A stretch of 64,000 nt of DNA from GCA-2746605 sp963710615 (GTDB taxonomy: Bacteria > Bacteroidota > Ignavibacteria > Ignavibacteriales > Melioribacteraceae), in NCBI GenBank assembly GCA_963710615.1, contig CAVQBF010000027.1, positions 186,001 through 250,000 on the forward strand. Reading direction: 5' to 3'. Shown here piece after piece: positions 34,254-43,352 of this stretch. Under the pieces are notes generated by a model. That model made no database searches, had not been told where the DNA came from, and saw only the letters and a list, made by a program, of their open reading frames with translations. The stretch's first letter is position 1. Each line of letters starts with the position of its first letter. A program made the position numbers and the translations under genes.

Positions 34254-36986
34254 ATGACAAAAAAGAAAAACACAAAATATGTATATTTTTTTGGTGGAAA
34301 AAAAGCCGATGGAAAAGCTAAAATGAAAAACCTACTTGGCGGTAAAGGCGCCAACTTAGCTGAAATGGTAAATATTGGTTTACCTGTACCCGCCGGTTTC
34401 ACAATTACTACTGATGTTTGTACCTACTTTTACGCGAACAAGAAAAAATATCCTAAAGAATTGGAAAAACAAGTATTAGAATCAATCAAAAAAATTGAAA
34501 ATGTAATGGGTGCCAAATTTGGTGATAAGAATAATCCATTATTACTTTCAATTAGAAGTGGTGCTAGAGCTTCAATGCCCGGAATGATGGATACTATTCT
34601 TAACTTGGGATTAAATGATGTAACTGTTGAAGGTCTTATTAAAAGAACAAATAATCCAAGATTTGCATATGATTCTTATAGAAGATTTGTTCAAATGTAC
34701 GGTGATGTAGTATTAGGTTTACAACCAGAGGATAAACACGATCTCGATCCTTTTGAAGTAATTTTAGACGCAAAGAAAAAGAAACACAAAATAACAAAAG
34801 ATACCGAACTTACTGCAGACCATTTAAAAGAATTAGTAGAAGAATACAAAGCAGAAATTAAAAAAAGAACCGGTCACGATTTTCCTACAGATCCAAAAAA
34901 ACAATTGTGGGGTGCAATTGGTGCTGTATTTCAGTCATGGATGAACGAACGAGCTAATGTTTACAGAAGACTTAACAACATCCCAGCTGAATGGGGTACC
35001 GCTGTAAATGTACAATCAATGGTGTTTGGTAATATGGGTGAAGATTCCGGTACCGGTGTTGCATTTACAAGAGATCCTGCCTCAGGTAAAAATGTATTTT
35101 ACGGAGAATATCTATTTAATGCTCAGGGAGAAGATGTTGTTGCCGGAGTTAGAACTCCGCACGAAATTAGTGAACTGAAAAAAGATAGTCCAAAAATTTA
35201 TAAACAATTGGATGATATTCGTAAAAAACTTGAAAAACACTATAAAGAGATGATGGATGTTGAATTTACAATTCAACAAGGCAAATTATGGATGCTACAA
35301 GCTAGAGTTGGTAAAAGAACCGGTTTTGCTGCGATTCAAATTGCAGTTGATATGGTAAGAGAAAAACTCATTTCTAAAAATGAAGCTCTAATGCGAATTG
35401 AGCCGGAACAGTTGAACCAATTGTTAAGACCAATATTTGATTTAGATCAAAAACAAGCAGCTATTTCTAAGGGAAACCTTTTAGCTAAAGGTTTAAATGC
35501 CGGTCCTGGTGCTGCATCAGGTAAAGTTGCTTTCTCAGCTCAAGATGCAGAGATAATGGCAGCTAAAGGTGATAGAGTTATACTTGTAAGAATTGAAACT
35601 TCACCAGAAGATATTAAAGGCATGAATGCTTCTGAAGGTATTTTAACAGCAAAAGGTGGTATGACTTCTCATGCAGCATTAGTTGCACGTCAAATGGGTA
35701 AAGTTTGTGTTGCCGGATGCGGTAGTTTAGAAATTGACTACAAAAAAGGCACAATGAAAGCTACCGGCAGTAACAAAGTTGTAAAAGAAGGTGATTATAT
35801 TTCGATAGATGGAACAACCGGTGAAGTTATAGCCGGAGAGATCCAAACAAAACCTTCTGAAGTAGTGCAAGTATTAATCACTAAAGAATTAAGTCCTAAA
35901 AAATCTAAAGTATATAAGACATATCAAGATTTAATGACTTGGGCTGATAAAGCAAGAACTCTTGGAGTTAGAACAAATGCCGATGAGCCAAAACAATCAG
36001 CTAATGCAATTGCCTTTGGTGCAGAGGGTATTGGTTTAACAAGAACAGAGCATATGTTTTTTGAGGGTGACAGAATTATAGCTGTACGAGAAATGATTTT
36101 GGCTGAAAATGAGACCGGAAGAAAAGCAGCATTAGAAAAACTTCTGCCACATCAAAGAAAAGATTTTGAAGGAATCTTTGAAGTAATGAAAGGTCGTCCG
36201 GTAACTATAAGAACATTAGACCCACCTTTGCATGAATTCTTACCTAGTGAAGAAAAAGACATTAAAGTAATGGCTCAAACAATGGGAATTTCTGTTAAAA
36301 AGGTTAAGGATAAAATAGAATCCTTACATGAATTTAACCCTATGTTAGGCTTTAGAGGCTGCCGTTTAGGAACTGCTTATCCTGAAATTACCGAAATGCA
36401 AGCTCGTGCAATTTTAGAGGCTGCAGTAAACGTGGCAAAAAAAGGTATTAAAGTTAAACCAGAAATTATGATTCCTTTAGTTAGTCATATTAATGAATTA
36501 AAAATTCAAGAAGGAATTGTGAGAAGAGTGGCTAAAGAAGTATTTAAAGAAAAAGGTAAAAAAGTTAATTATTTGGTTGGAACAATGATAGAACTTCCAA
36601 GAGCTGCCTTAACTGCTGATGAAATTGCAAGTGTTGCTGAATTCTTTAGCTTTGGAACTAACGATTTAACTCAAACAACTTTTGGTCTTTCAAGGGATGA
36701 CGCAGGCAAATTCTTACCAATGTATGTTGAAAAAGATATTTTACCTAAAGATCCTTTTGAAAGTATAGACCAAAGGGGTGTTGGACAATTAGTAGAAATA
36801 GGAACACAAAAAGGACGTAAAGTTAATCCTAAACTTAAAGTCGGCATCTGTGGTGAACATGGCGGAGAGCCGCAATCAGTAGAATTCTGCCACCGAACAG
36901 GATTAAATTATGTTAGTTGTTCACCTTTCCGTGTTCCGATTGCAAGACTGGCTGCAGCAAGAGCGGCATTAAGAGATGCTAAATAG
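34254..36986 (+). CDS. ppdK: Pyruvate, phosphate dikinase
   Basis: This 910-residue enzyme interconverts ATP, Pi and pyruvate with AMP, PPi and phosphoenolpyruvate. The N-terminal nucleotide-binding domain has YFFGGKKADGK and LLGGKGANLAEM, with SIRSGARASMPGMMDT. The central phosphohistidine domain holds His473 in GGMTSHAALVARQMGK. The C-terminal PEP/pyruvate barrel has GLTRTEHMFF, MLGFRGCRLG, SFGTNDLTQTTFG and catalytic Cys866 in GICGEHGGEP. Length is normal. It is a single-gene unit followed by a strong terminator. No regulatory protein (PpdK kinase/phosphatase) is encoded nearby. Confidence 0.98.
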   Translation: MTKKKNTKYVYFFGGKKADGKAKMKNLLGGKGANLAEMVNIGLPVPAGFTITTDVCTYFYANKKKYPKELEKQVLESIKKIENVMGAKFGDKNNPLLLSIRSGARASMPGMMDTILNLGLNDVTVEGLIKRTNNPRFAYDSYRRFVQMYGDVVLGLQPEDKHDLDPFEVILDAKKKKHKITKDTELTADHLKELVEEYKAEIKKRTGHDFPTDPKKQLWGAIGAVFQSWMNERANVYRRLNNIPAEWGTAVNVQSMVFGNMGEDSGTGVAFTRDPASGKNVFYGEYLFNAQGEDVVAGVRTPHEISELKKDSPKIYKQLDDIRKKLEKHYKEMMDVEFTIQQGKLWMLQARVGKRTGFAAIQIAVDMVREKLISKNEALMRIEPEQLNQLLRPIFDLDQKQAAISKGNLLAKGLNAGPGAASGKVAFSAQDAEIMAAKGDRVILVRIETSPEDIKGMNASEGILTAKGGMTSHAALVARQMGKVCVAGCGSLEIDYKKGTMKATGSNKVVKEGDYISIDGTTGEVIAGEIQTKPSEVVQVLITKELSPKKSKVYKTYQDLMTWADKARTLGVRTNADEPKQSANAIAFGAEGIGLTRTEHMFFEGDRIIAVREMILAENETGRKAALEKLLPHQRKDFEGIFEVMKGRPVTIRTLDPPLHEFLPSEEKDIKVMAQTMGISVKKVKDKIESLHEFNPMLGFRGCRLGTAYPEITEMQARAILEAAVNVAKKGIKVKPEIMIPLVSHINELKIQEGIVRRVAKEVFKEKGKKVNYLVGTMIELPRAALTADEIASVAEFFSFGTNDLTQTTFGLSRDDAGKFLPMYVEKDILPKDPFESIDQRGVGQLVEIGTQKGRKVNPKLKVGICGEHGGEPQSVEFCHRTGLNYVSCSPFRVPIARLAAARAALRDAK

Positions 36987-37000
36987 CAGCAATAAATTAA

Positions 37001-37038
37001 AAACCAAGTTTGCTAATGTAAACTTGGTTTTGTTTTCA
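37001..37038 (+). terminator. Rho-independent terminator of ppdK
   Basis: Perfect 12-base stem AAAACCAAGTTT (37001-37012) and AAACTTGGTTTT (37021-37032) with an 8-base loop, ending in TTTTGTTTT. Confidence 0.9.
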
Positions 37039-37121
37039 GTGTTGAATGGAACAGTAGGTTAATTGTTTCTATAGAAAATTATTCAATACTGTAAATATAT
37101 ATTATGAAATAAGGAGATTAA

Positions 37122-38159
37122 ATGAAATTATCTGATTTTAAATATACATTGCCTAAGACAGCAATTGCTAAATTCCCAGTCAAGCCAAGAGATTCAGCAA
37201 AAATGATGGTATTTGAAAGGGATTCAAATAATGTTGAACATAAAAAGTTCAAGAATATTATTGACTATATGTCTAAAGGTGATGTGCTTGTTGTAAATCA
37301 AACTAAAGTTATGCAAGCCAGGTTATTTGGTCAAAAAGAACGAACAAATGCAAAAATTGAAGTATTCGTATTGCGTGAACTTAATAGTGAAGAAAACATT
37401 TGGGATGTGATTGTTGATCCTGCAAGAAAAGTAAGAATTGGAAACCGAATTTATTTTAATGATAAACTCTGGTGTGAAGTTATTGATAACACTACTTCTA
37501 GAGGCAGAACTGTTAGAATAAATTATGATGGTGACGATATTTACAAAGCAATTGAAAAAATTGGTCAAACTCCCCTTCCACCATATATAAAAAGACCAAC
37601 TGAAAAATCTGATAGAGAAGATTATCAAACATTATTTGCTGAAGTTGATGGCTCCGTCGCCGCTCCAACTGCAGGTCTTCATTTTACAAATGATCTAATA
37701 AAAAAGATCAAGAAAAAAGGTATAAAAGTCGTCCCGGTAATTCTTCATATTGGTCTTGGAACATTTAGACCGGTTGAAGTAGAAGATCTGACAAAACATA
37801 AAATGGATTCTGAATTTTTTGAAATCTCAGAAAAGACTGCAGAAGTAGTTAATGAAGGATTAAAAGGTAAAAAGAATATATTTGTAGTTGGCACAAGCGC
37901 AACAAGAGCTCTTGAAAGCAGTGTGACTGCAGAAGGTTTTGTAAAACCCAATTATGGATGGACGGATAAATTTATTTTTCCACCATATGAATTCAAGATC
38001 ACAAAAAAGTTAATAACTAATTTCCATCAGCCGGAATCCACATTACTAATGCTTTCTGCTGCATTTGGTGGATATGATACGGTTATGAGAAATTATAAAA
38101 AGGCATTAAAAGAAAAATATCGCTTTTTGAGTTATGGCGATGCAATGTTAATTTTATAA
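37122..38159 (+). CDS. queA: S-adenosylmethionine:tRNA ribosyltransferase-isomerase
   Basis: This 345-residue enzyme transfers and isomerises the ribosyl part of S-adenosylmethionine onto preQ1-modified tRNA to give epoxyqueuosine. Signatures are LPKTAIAKFPVKPRDSAKM near the N-terminus, PLPPYIKRP, YQTLFAEVDGSVAAPTAGLH and LHIGLGTFRPV, with NFHQPESTLLMLSAAFGG near the C-terminus. A clear Shine-Dalgarno AAGGAG at 37111-37116 precedes the ATG. ispD begins one base after its stop, so they are co-transcribed. No other queuosine gene is in the window. Confidence 0.97.
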   Translation: MKLSDFKYTLPKTAIAKFPVKPRDSAKMMVFERDSNNVEHKKFKNIIDYMSKGDVLVVNQTKVMQARLFGQKERTNAKIEVFVLRELNSEENIWDVIVDPARKVRIGNRIYFNDKLWCEVIDNTTSRGRTVRINYDGDDIYKAIEKIGQTPLPPYIKRPTEKSDREDYQTLFAEVDGSVAAPTAGLHFTNDLIKKIKKKGIKVVPVILHIGLGTFRPVEVEDLTKHKMDSEFFEISEKTAEVVNEGLKGKKNIFVVGTSATRALESSVTAEGFVKPNYGWTDKFIFPPYEFKITKKLITNFHQPESTLLMLSAAFGGYDTVMRNYKKALKEKYRFLSYGDAMLIL

Positions 38160-38160
38160 T

Positions 38161-38835
38161 ATGAAGATATGCGCAATTATACCTTCTGGTGGAATTGGTT
38201 CTAGATTTAATTCCCCAATACCAAAGCAGTATATAAAGGTGTTGGGGAAAGAACTAATTGTTTATACTCTCCAAACATTTCAAAATTGTAAAGAAATTAG
38301 TGAAATTATTATTCCCGCCCATGAATCCTATTTTGATTTATTAAATCTTATAAAAAAAGAAAATAATTTTTCTAAAATATCCAAAATTGTGCATGGTGGT
38401 AAAGAGAGACAAGATTCTGTTTATAATGGAATAATAGCAGGTGATTTTGAGGCCAATGATCTGATTGCAGTTCATGATGCAGCGAGACCACTTTTATCTA
38501 GGACACTTCTAGAAAAAGCTATAAATCTAGCTAGGAACTTCGATAGTGTTGTGGTTGGTATAAAGGCTAGAGATACCTTGTTTAATGCAGATGATATTGT
38601 TTCACATTATATTGATAGATCTAAAATTTATTATGCTCAAACTCCTCAAATATTTAGATTCAGAATATTAAAAAAAGCCTTTGATTTGGCTTTTGAAAAG
38701 GGATTTTCTGGAACAGATGAGTCGATGCTTGTAAAAAATGCAGGATTTGATATAAAAGTTGTTGACGGTGAATTTGAGAATTTTAAGATTACGAGTAAAT
38801 CTGATTTGGAAACTTTCAAAAAATTGGTTTTTTGA
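38161..38835 (+). CDS. ispD: 2-C-methyl-D-erythritol 4-phosphate cytidylyltransferase
   Basis: This 224-residue enzyme of the non-mevalonate isoprenoid pathway makes CDP-methylerythritol from CTP and MEP. The CTP-binding loop is IPSGGIGSRF (residues 7-16) with PKQYIKVLGKELIVYTL, followed by VHGGKERQDSVYNGI, VHDAARPLLS, AQTPQIFRF and TDESMLVKNAG. Length is typical for a monofunctional IspD, with no IspF fusion. It follows queA by one base; plsY begins about 65 bases downstream. Confidence 0.95.
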   Translation: MKICAIIPSGGIGSRFNSPIPKQYIKVLGKELIVYTLQTFQNCKEISEIIIPAHESYFDLLNLIKKENNFSKISKIVHGGKERQDSVYNGIIAGDFEANDLIAVHDAARPLLSRTLLEKAINLARNFDSVVVGIKARDTLFNADDIVSHYIDRSKIYYAQTPQIFRFRILKKAFDLAFEKGFSGTDESMLVKNAGFDIKVVDGEFENFKITSKSDLETFKKLVF

Positions 38836-38901
38836 CACTAATTATTATTTATTGAATATCTAATAGTATTTACTTAACTTTAAAAAATTTTTGAGGGAAA
38901 T

Positions 38902-39636
38902 ATGCCTAATCTGCTATTCATAATTGTTTTATCCTACTTAGTTGGTTCAATACCAATCAGTATAATTTTAACCAAACTTGTTAAAGGCGTTGATGTAAGA
39001 AATTATGGAAGTGGGAATGCAGGAGGCACTAACGTCTCTCGAGTATTAGGCAAAAAATACGGGATTTTGGTTATTCTTTTAGATGCAATGAAAGGTGTAG
39101 TTGCTGTTGTATTTATCTCAAGATTATATCTCGGTAGTTTCCCGTTTCCGAATACAACCCCATTTGATGATTTTACACTAGTACAAATTATTGCCGGTCT
39201 TGCAGCAGTGATAGGACATATTTGGACAATCTTTGCTGGTTTTAAGGGCGGTAAAGGAATTGCAACCGGTTTAGGAGTATTAGTCTCCATTGTAACTTTA
39301 GATATGTTGATGGCTCTTGGTGTATTTGCAATTGTAATGTATATTTCAAAATATATTTCACTTGCTTCAATTTCCGCAGCTGTTTCAGTTCCCTTGATTA
39401 TGATAATTCGAGAAAATCTATTTGGCGTTGATATTCAAAGTTATCATACGCTGCTACCTTTTGTAATTGCTTTAGCATTGCTTGTTATATACACACATAG
39501 AGCAAATTTAGAAAGGCTTATGAATGGTAGTGAAAATAAAATATCTTTATCAAAAAATGAAAAAGTAAATAATGAGAATATCTGTTTTAGGAGCCGGCAG
39601 TTGGGGCACTGCCCTTGCTATTATTTTGCACTCTAA
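38902..39636 (+). CDS. plsY: Acyl-phosphate:glycerol-3-phosphate acyltransferase
   Basis: This integral membrane enzyme transfers an acyl group from acyl-phosphate to glycerol 3-phosphate, the first step of phospholipid synthesis. The three PlsY motifs are visible: GSIPISI, RNYGSGNAGGTNVSRVLG, GHIWTIFAGFKGGKGIATGLG and HRANLERLMNGSENK. As read it is 244 residues and overlaps gpsA by 65 bases. The last 22 residues (after about 39568) are gpsA DNA read in another frame. Removing one A from the run at 39552-39557 would end the protein at TAA 39566-39568, 3 bases before the gpsA ATG and at a normal length of 221, so a one-base error is suspected. Confidence 0.92.
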   Translation: MPNLLFIIVLSYLVGSIPISIILTKLVKGVDVRNYGSGNAGGTNVSRVLGKKYGILVILLDAMKGVVAVVFISRLYLGSFPFPNTTPFDDFTLVQIIAGLAAVIGHIWTIFAGFKGGKGIATGLGVLVSIVTLDMLMALGVFAIVMYISKYISLASISAAVSVPLIMIIRENLFGVDIQSYHTLLPFVIALALLVIYTHRANLERLMNGSENKISLSKNEKVNNENICFRSRQLGHCPCYYFAL

Positions 39637-40570
39637 TGGACATGATGTAACATTGTGGGAAGTAAAGCGCGGTTATTGGAAAACAATTAAGCGAACTAGG
39701 GAAAATAAAGTATACCTACCAAAAATTAAAATTCCAGAAGAAATTTATATTACTAATACTCTGAAAGAAGCCTGTGAAGACGAGCATATGATTGTTCTTG
39801 CCATTCCTTCGCAATTTATTAGAAGCGTATTAAAGAATATGAAGAAATTTGATCTTTCTGACACAACCTTAGTAAGCGTTGCAAAAGGGATTGAGAAAGA
39901 GACTCTTTTTACTGTATCGCAAATAATCAAGGATGAATTACCGGAGATCGAAGACAAGAATATTGGTGTCCTTTCTGGTCCGAGCCATGCTGAAGAAGTT
40001 GCAAGAAAAATTCCTACTGCAGTTGTTTCTGCATCAACAGATCAAAATACAGCTGAACAAATTCAAGCAGCATTTATGACTGCTTATTTTCGGGTCTATC
40101 ATTCAACTGATTTAATAGGTGTTGAACTTGGCGGAGCATTAAAAAATGTAATCGCAATTGGTGCTGGAATTGTTGATGGTGCCAAATTTGGAGATAATAC
40201 AAAAGCTGCTATAATGACAAGAGGAATAGCGGAAATTTCCCGAATTGGAATTGAGATGGGCGCAAGACCAGAAACATTTTCAGGCTTATCTGGTATTGGT
40301 GATTTAATTGTTACATGCAACAGTAAGCATAGCCGAAACAGATATGTGGGGGAACAAATTGGTGCAGGTAAAAAATTGAAAGATATTCTTAAATCGATGA
40401 AAATGGTTGCTGAAGGTGTCGCTACATGTCAATCTACTTATGAACTTGCCCGAAAACATGAGGTTAATACTCCAATAGTGGATGCTGTTTACGGTGCTCT
40501 ATTCCTTGATAAAGATCCTAAAAAAGGGACTTACGAACTTATGTCGAGAGATATGAAATCTGAACACTAA
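39572..40570 (+). CDS. gpsA: Glycerol-3-phosphate dehydrogenase [NAD(P)+]
   Basis: This 332-residue cytosolic enzyme reduces dihydroxyacetone phosphate to glycerol 3-phosphate, the substrate for PlsY encoded just upstream. The Rossmann loop is VLGAGSWGTALA (residues 5-16); further signatures are SVAKGIEKET, VLSGPSHAEEVA, ELGGALKNVIAIGAGIVDG (with the catalytic Lys), TRGIAEISRIGIEMGA and SGIGDLIVTCNSKHSRNR. The ATG at 39572 is the only start that fits the conserved N-terminus. Pairing with plsY makes functional sense as a phospholipid-precursor unit. Confidence 0.97.
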   Translation: MRISVLGAGSWGTALAIILHSNGHDVTLWEVKRGYWKTIKRTRENKVYLPKIKIPEEIYITNTLKEACEDEHMIVLAIPSQFIRSVLKNMKKFDLSDTTLVSVAKGIEKETLFTVSQIIKDELPEIEDKNIGVLSGPSHAEEVARKIPTAVVSASTDQNTAEQIQAAFMTAYFRVYHSTDLIGVELGGALKNVIAIGAGIVDGAKFGDNTKAAIMTRGIAEISRIGIEMGARPETFSGLSGIGDLIVTCNSKHSRNRYVGEQIGAGKKLKDILKSMKMVAEGVATCQSTYELARKHEVNTPIVDAVYGALFLDKDPKKGTYELMSRDMKSEH

Positions 40571-40672
40571 TCTTAAATTTCGTATTTTTTTCTTTTAAAA
40601 CTTCAATTTTTCTTCATTCTGTTATTATTGGTTAATTATTTATATTTTACTTTCCAACAAATCTTTCTGAAT

Positions 40673-42853
40673 ATGAATATAAAATCTCTATCAGATTCAA
40701 TTCAATTTTTAAGTGGTGTTGGTCCCAAACGAGCTGAATCATTTAGCTCAATTGGAATAAAGACAATTGAAAATTTACTTTTCTATTTCCCATCAAAATA
40801 TCTTGACAGAACAAATATACTATCTACCGCAAATATTTTGCAATACTTGATGAATGGATATGATGGCGAATTAACCATTGTAGCAAAAGTTCAAGATACA
40901 GACTTTATCAATTATGGAAAAAGACAAATTTTTAAAGTTAGGTTTAGTGACTCCACCGGTAATTTTGAATGCGTTTGGTTTAAAGGGATCAAATATTTCA
41001 AAACACTCTTTAAAGAAAACGACTATTATGCAATTTCGGGTAAACCTGTTCTTTCAAAGTATGGGAATCTACAGTTTACACACCCCGATTTTGACAAGTT
41101 TTCTCAGGATGAAAGTATAGATTTTACTAATACAGGCAAAATAATTCCGTTTTATTCAATTCCTCAAGAATTAAAATCTAAAAATATTGGTGATATAGGC
41201 TTGAGAAAGATTATTAAAAATGCAATTGATGATTATTCTGATCTTTGCACTGAAACTATCCCAAAACAAATAATCGAAGAGAATCAATTCATTAATATAA
41301 TAACAGCAATTAAAAATATTCATTTTCCCGAAAACGAGGATATGCTCAAAAAAGCGAGAGAAAGATTTAAGTATGAGGAATTATTTTATATAGAATCTCT
41401 AGTCGCTTTACGCAAATATAATTTTTTGGCGAAAATGAAAGGGATAAAATTTAACATAGAGAAGAAAATAATTAAACAATTTTTAGATTCCTTGCCATTT
41501 AAACTTACGGATGATCAGATAAAAGTTTTAGGTGAAATTAAAAACAACATGTTAAGCCCAAAGCCAATGAATCGTCTTCTTCAGGGAGATGTGGGAAGCG
41601 GAAAAACAATTGTCGCATTGATAAGTATATTAATATGCGTAAGCAATGGTTATCAAGCAGTAATAATGGCACCAACGGAAATTTTAGCTGATCAGCATTT
41701 CCGGTCTATTTCAAAATTTCTTTCATTGTTTAATTTTAAAATTGAACTTCTCATAGGTGGAACTCAAAAGAGTGAAAAGACACTAATGAAAGAGAAAATT
41801 AGAGAGGGTAAGGTTGATATTTTAATTGGCACGCATGCTTTAATTGAAGAAGATGTAGATTTTAGTAAGCTTGGTCTAGTAGTAATTGACGAACAACATA
41901 GATTTGGTGTGGCTCATAGGGGCAGACTAATAAGTAAAGGAGTTTCACCGGATATTTTAATTATGACTGCTACTCCAATACCTAGAACTTTAACAATGAC
42001 AGTTTATGGTGATCTGGATGTATCCTTAATCAAAGAACTTCCTAAAAATCGGATACCAATAAAAACAGTATTAAGGGGAGAGAATAAATTTCATGAGATT
42101 TTGAAATTTGTAATTGATAAGAATAAAAGTGGATACCAAACATTTATTGTTTATCCTCTCGTTGAGGAATCTGAGAAAATGGATTTAAAGGCGGCTGAAG
42201 TTTACTATGAAAAATTAAAATCAACTATGTTAAAAGAATTGAAGATTGGACTTCTTCATGGAAGAATGAATTGGAGAGAAAAAGATGAAACAATGCAAAG
42301 TTTTAAGAATAACGAATTTGATGTATTGATTTCAACAACTGTTATTGAAGTTGGAATTGATATCCCCAATGCAAATATAATTATTATCAATGATGCTGAA
42401 AGATTTGGTTTATCCCAACTTCATCAGTTGAGAGGAAGAGTTGGAAGAGGTAATACTCAAGCGTACTGCATCCTAATTACGAAAGATGAACTTGCTGCAA
42501 AAACTAGAAGTTTTAATTTTAATTTTGATTATCTATCTAAGGCTCAAATAGAATTCCACAAATCTAAAATTCGATTAAATGCAATGGTAAAATATTCAAG
42601 TGGTTTTCAGCTTTCAGAAGTTGATTTGAAACTTAGGGGACCTGGGGATATATTTGGCAAAGCACAGAGCGGATTCCCAAAACTAATTTTTGCTGATTTG
42701 GCAGAAGATCAAGAGTTATTAATTAAAGCAAAAAATGATGCTTTTTCGATAATTGAAAATGATCATAGATTGAACAAAAAAGAAAATTTTATGATCAAGA
42801 AAAAATTGAAGGACTATTATTCTGAAAATCTGAAGTTTGCAACAATCGGTTAG
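40673..42853 (+). CDS. recG: ATP-dependent DNA helicase RecG
   Basis: This 726-residue helicase remodels stalled replication forks and branched DNA. An N-terminal helical HhH-like piece (SGVGPKRAESFSSIGI) leads into the wedge/OB domain (about 60-170). The SF2 helicase core follows, with Walker A GDVGSGKTIVAL, the DEQH box VVIDEQHRFGV, TATPIPRTL, and in the second lobe STTVIEVGIDIPN and QLHQLRGRVGRG. A TTG at 40628 is in frame and would add 15 residues; I chose the ATG at 40673 because MNIKSLSDSIQFLSGVG is the normal family start. It is convergent with the minus-strand thioredoxin-like gene, with one base between their stops. Confidence 0.96.
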   Translation: MNIKSLSDSIQFLSGVGPKRAESFSSIGIKTIENLLFYFPSKYLDRTNILSTANILQYLMNGYDGELTIVAKVQDTDFINYGKRQIFKVRFSDSTGNFECVWFKGIKYFKTLFKENDYYAISGKPVLSKYGNLQFTHPDFDKFSQDESIDFTNTGKIIPFYSIPQELKSKNIGDIGLRKIIKNAIDDYSDLCTETIPKQIIEENQFINIITAIKNIHFPENEDMLKKARERFKYEELFYIESLVALRKYNFLAKMKGIKFNIEKKIIKQFLDSLPFKLTDDQIKVLGEIKNNMLSPKPMNRLLQGDVGSGKTIVALISILICVSNGYQAVIMAPTEILADQHFRSISKFLSLFNFKIELLIGGTQKSEKTLMKEKIREGKVDILIGTHALIEEDVDFSKLGLVVIDEQHRFGVAHRGRLISKGVSPDILIMTATPIPRTLTMTVYGDLDVSLIKELPKNRIPIKTVLRGENKFHEILKFVIDKNKSGYQTFIVYPLVEESEKMDLKAAEVYYEKLKSTMLKELKIGLLHGRMNWREKDETMQSFKNNEFDVLISTTVIEVGIDIPNANIIIINDAERFGLSQLHQLRGRVGRGNTQAYCILITKDELAAKTRSFNFNFDYLSKAQIEFHKSKIRLNAMVKYSSGFQLSEVDLKLRGPGDIFGKAQSGFPKLIFADLAEDQELLIKAKNDAFSIIENDHRLNKKENFMIKKKLKDYYSENLKFATIG

Positions 42854-42854
42854 T

Positions 42855-43352
42855 TTAATTTACAAGTCTTCTCAAATCTTCCTCTAAAGAAATTTGAGGT
42901 GTCTCAATAATTCTACCCAGCTCTTTCCCATTTTCATTAACAATAATTGTAGGTACATATTCTATATCTAATCCTTCCTCTTCACCCATTGCACTTTTCT
43001 TCTTCCTATCAACATTAATGAAATATGTTTTATCCTTTGGGAACTCAATAAAATCTAAGATTTTCAAAAGCCTAGGAACTTCTCTTCTACTGTCGGGACA
43101 CCAAGTACCAAGCACAATTATTATGACTTTGTTTTCAAAATTACTTTTAAAGTTTCTTATAACCTTTGTATCAATTTCATAATTAGTATATTCATAGTTA
43201 AACCATTCCGCAAAATTACTATCTTGATATGCTTTTCTTGTAGACGTACCAACTATCATCCAGGTATCTGAAATATCATCTTTAACAAATTTATATTCTT
43301 GTCCATAAATACAATAACCTAATAACAAGATTACTATAAAAACTTTTTTCAC
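42855..43352 (-). CDS. Secreted thioredoxin-fold protein with a CPDS active-site motif
   Basis: This 165-residue protein has a signal peptide (about 1-17) with a Cys in LLLGYCIYG that could be a lipobox, though this is not certain. The thioredoxin fold (about 55-165) has the motif LGTWCPDSRREVPRLL. Only the first Cys of a CxxC is present; the second is Ser, so it cannot work as a standard dithiol oxidoreductase. CxxS thioredoxin-like proteins may bind partners or act in monothiol exchange. The cis-proline loop is seen in YVPTIIV. Its ATG overlaps the nadK stop by 4 bases, so it is translated from the same message as nadK and the exporter gene. Confidence 0.82.
   Translation of the reverse strand: MKKVFIVILLLGYCIYGQEYKFVKDDISDTWMIVGTSTRKAYQDSNFAEWFNYEYTNYEIDTKVIRNFKSNFENKVIIIVLGTWCPDSRREVPRLLKILDFIEFPKDKTYFINVDRKKKSAMGEEEGLDIEYVPTIIVNENGKELGRIIETPQISLEEDLRRLVN

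Noticed and set aside
40628..40672. TTG at 40628 as the start of recG
   Set aside because: The added 15 residues are not part of the family N-terminus; ATG at 40673 is the normal start.
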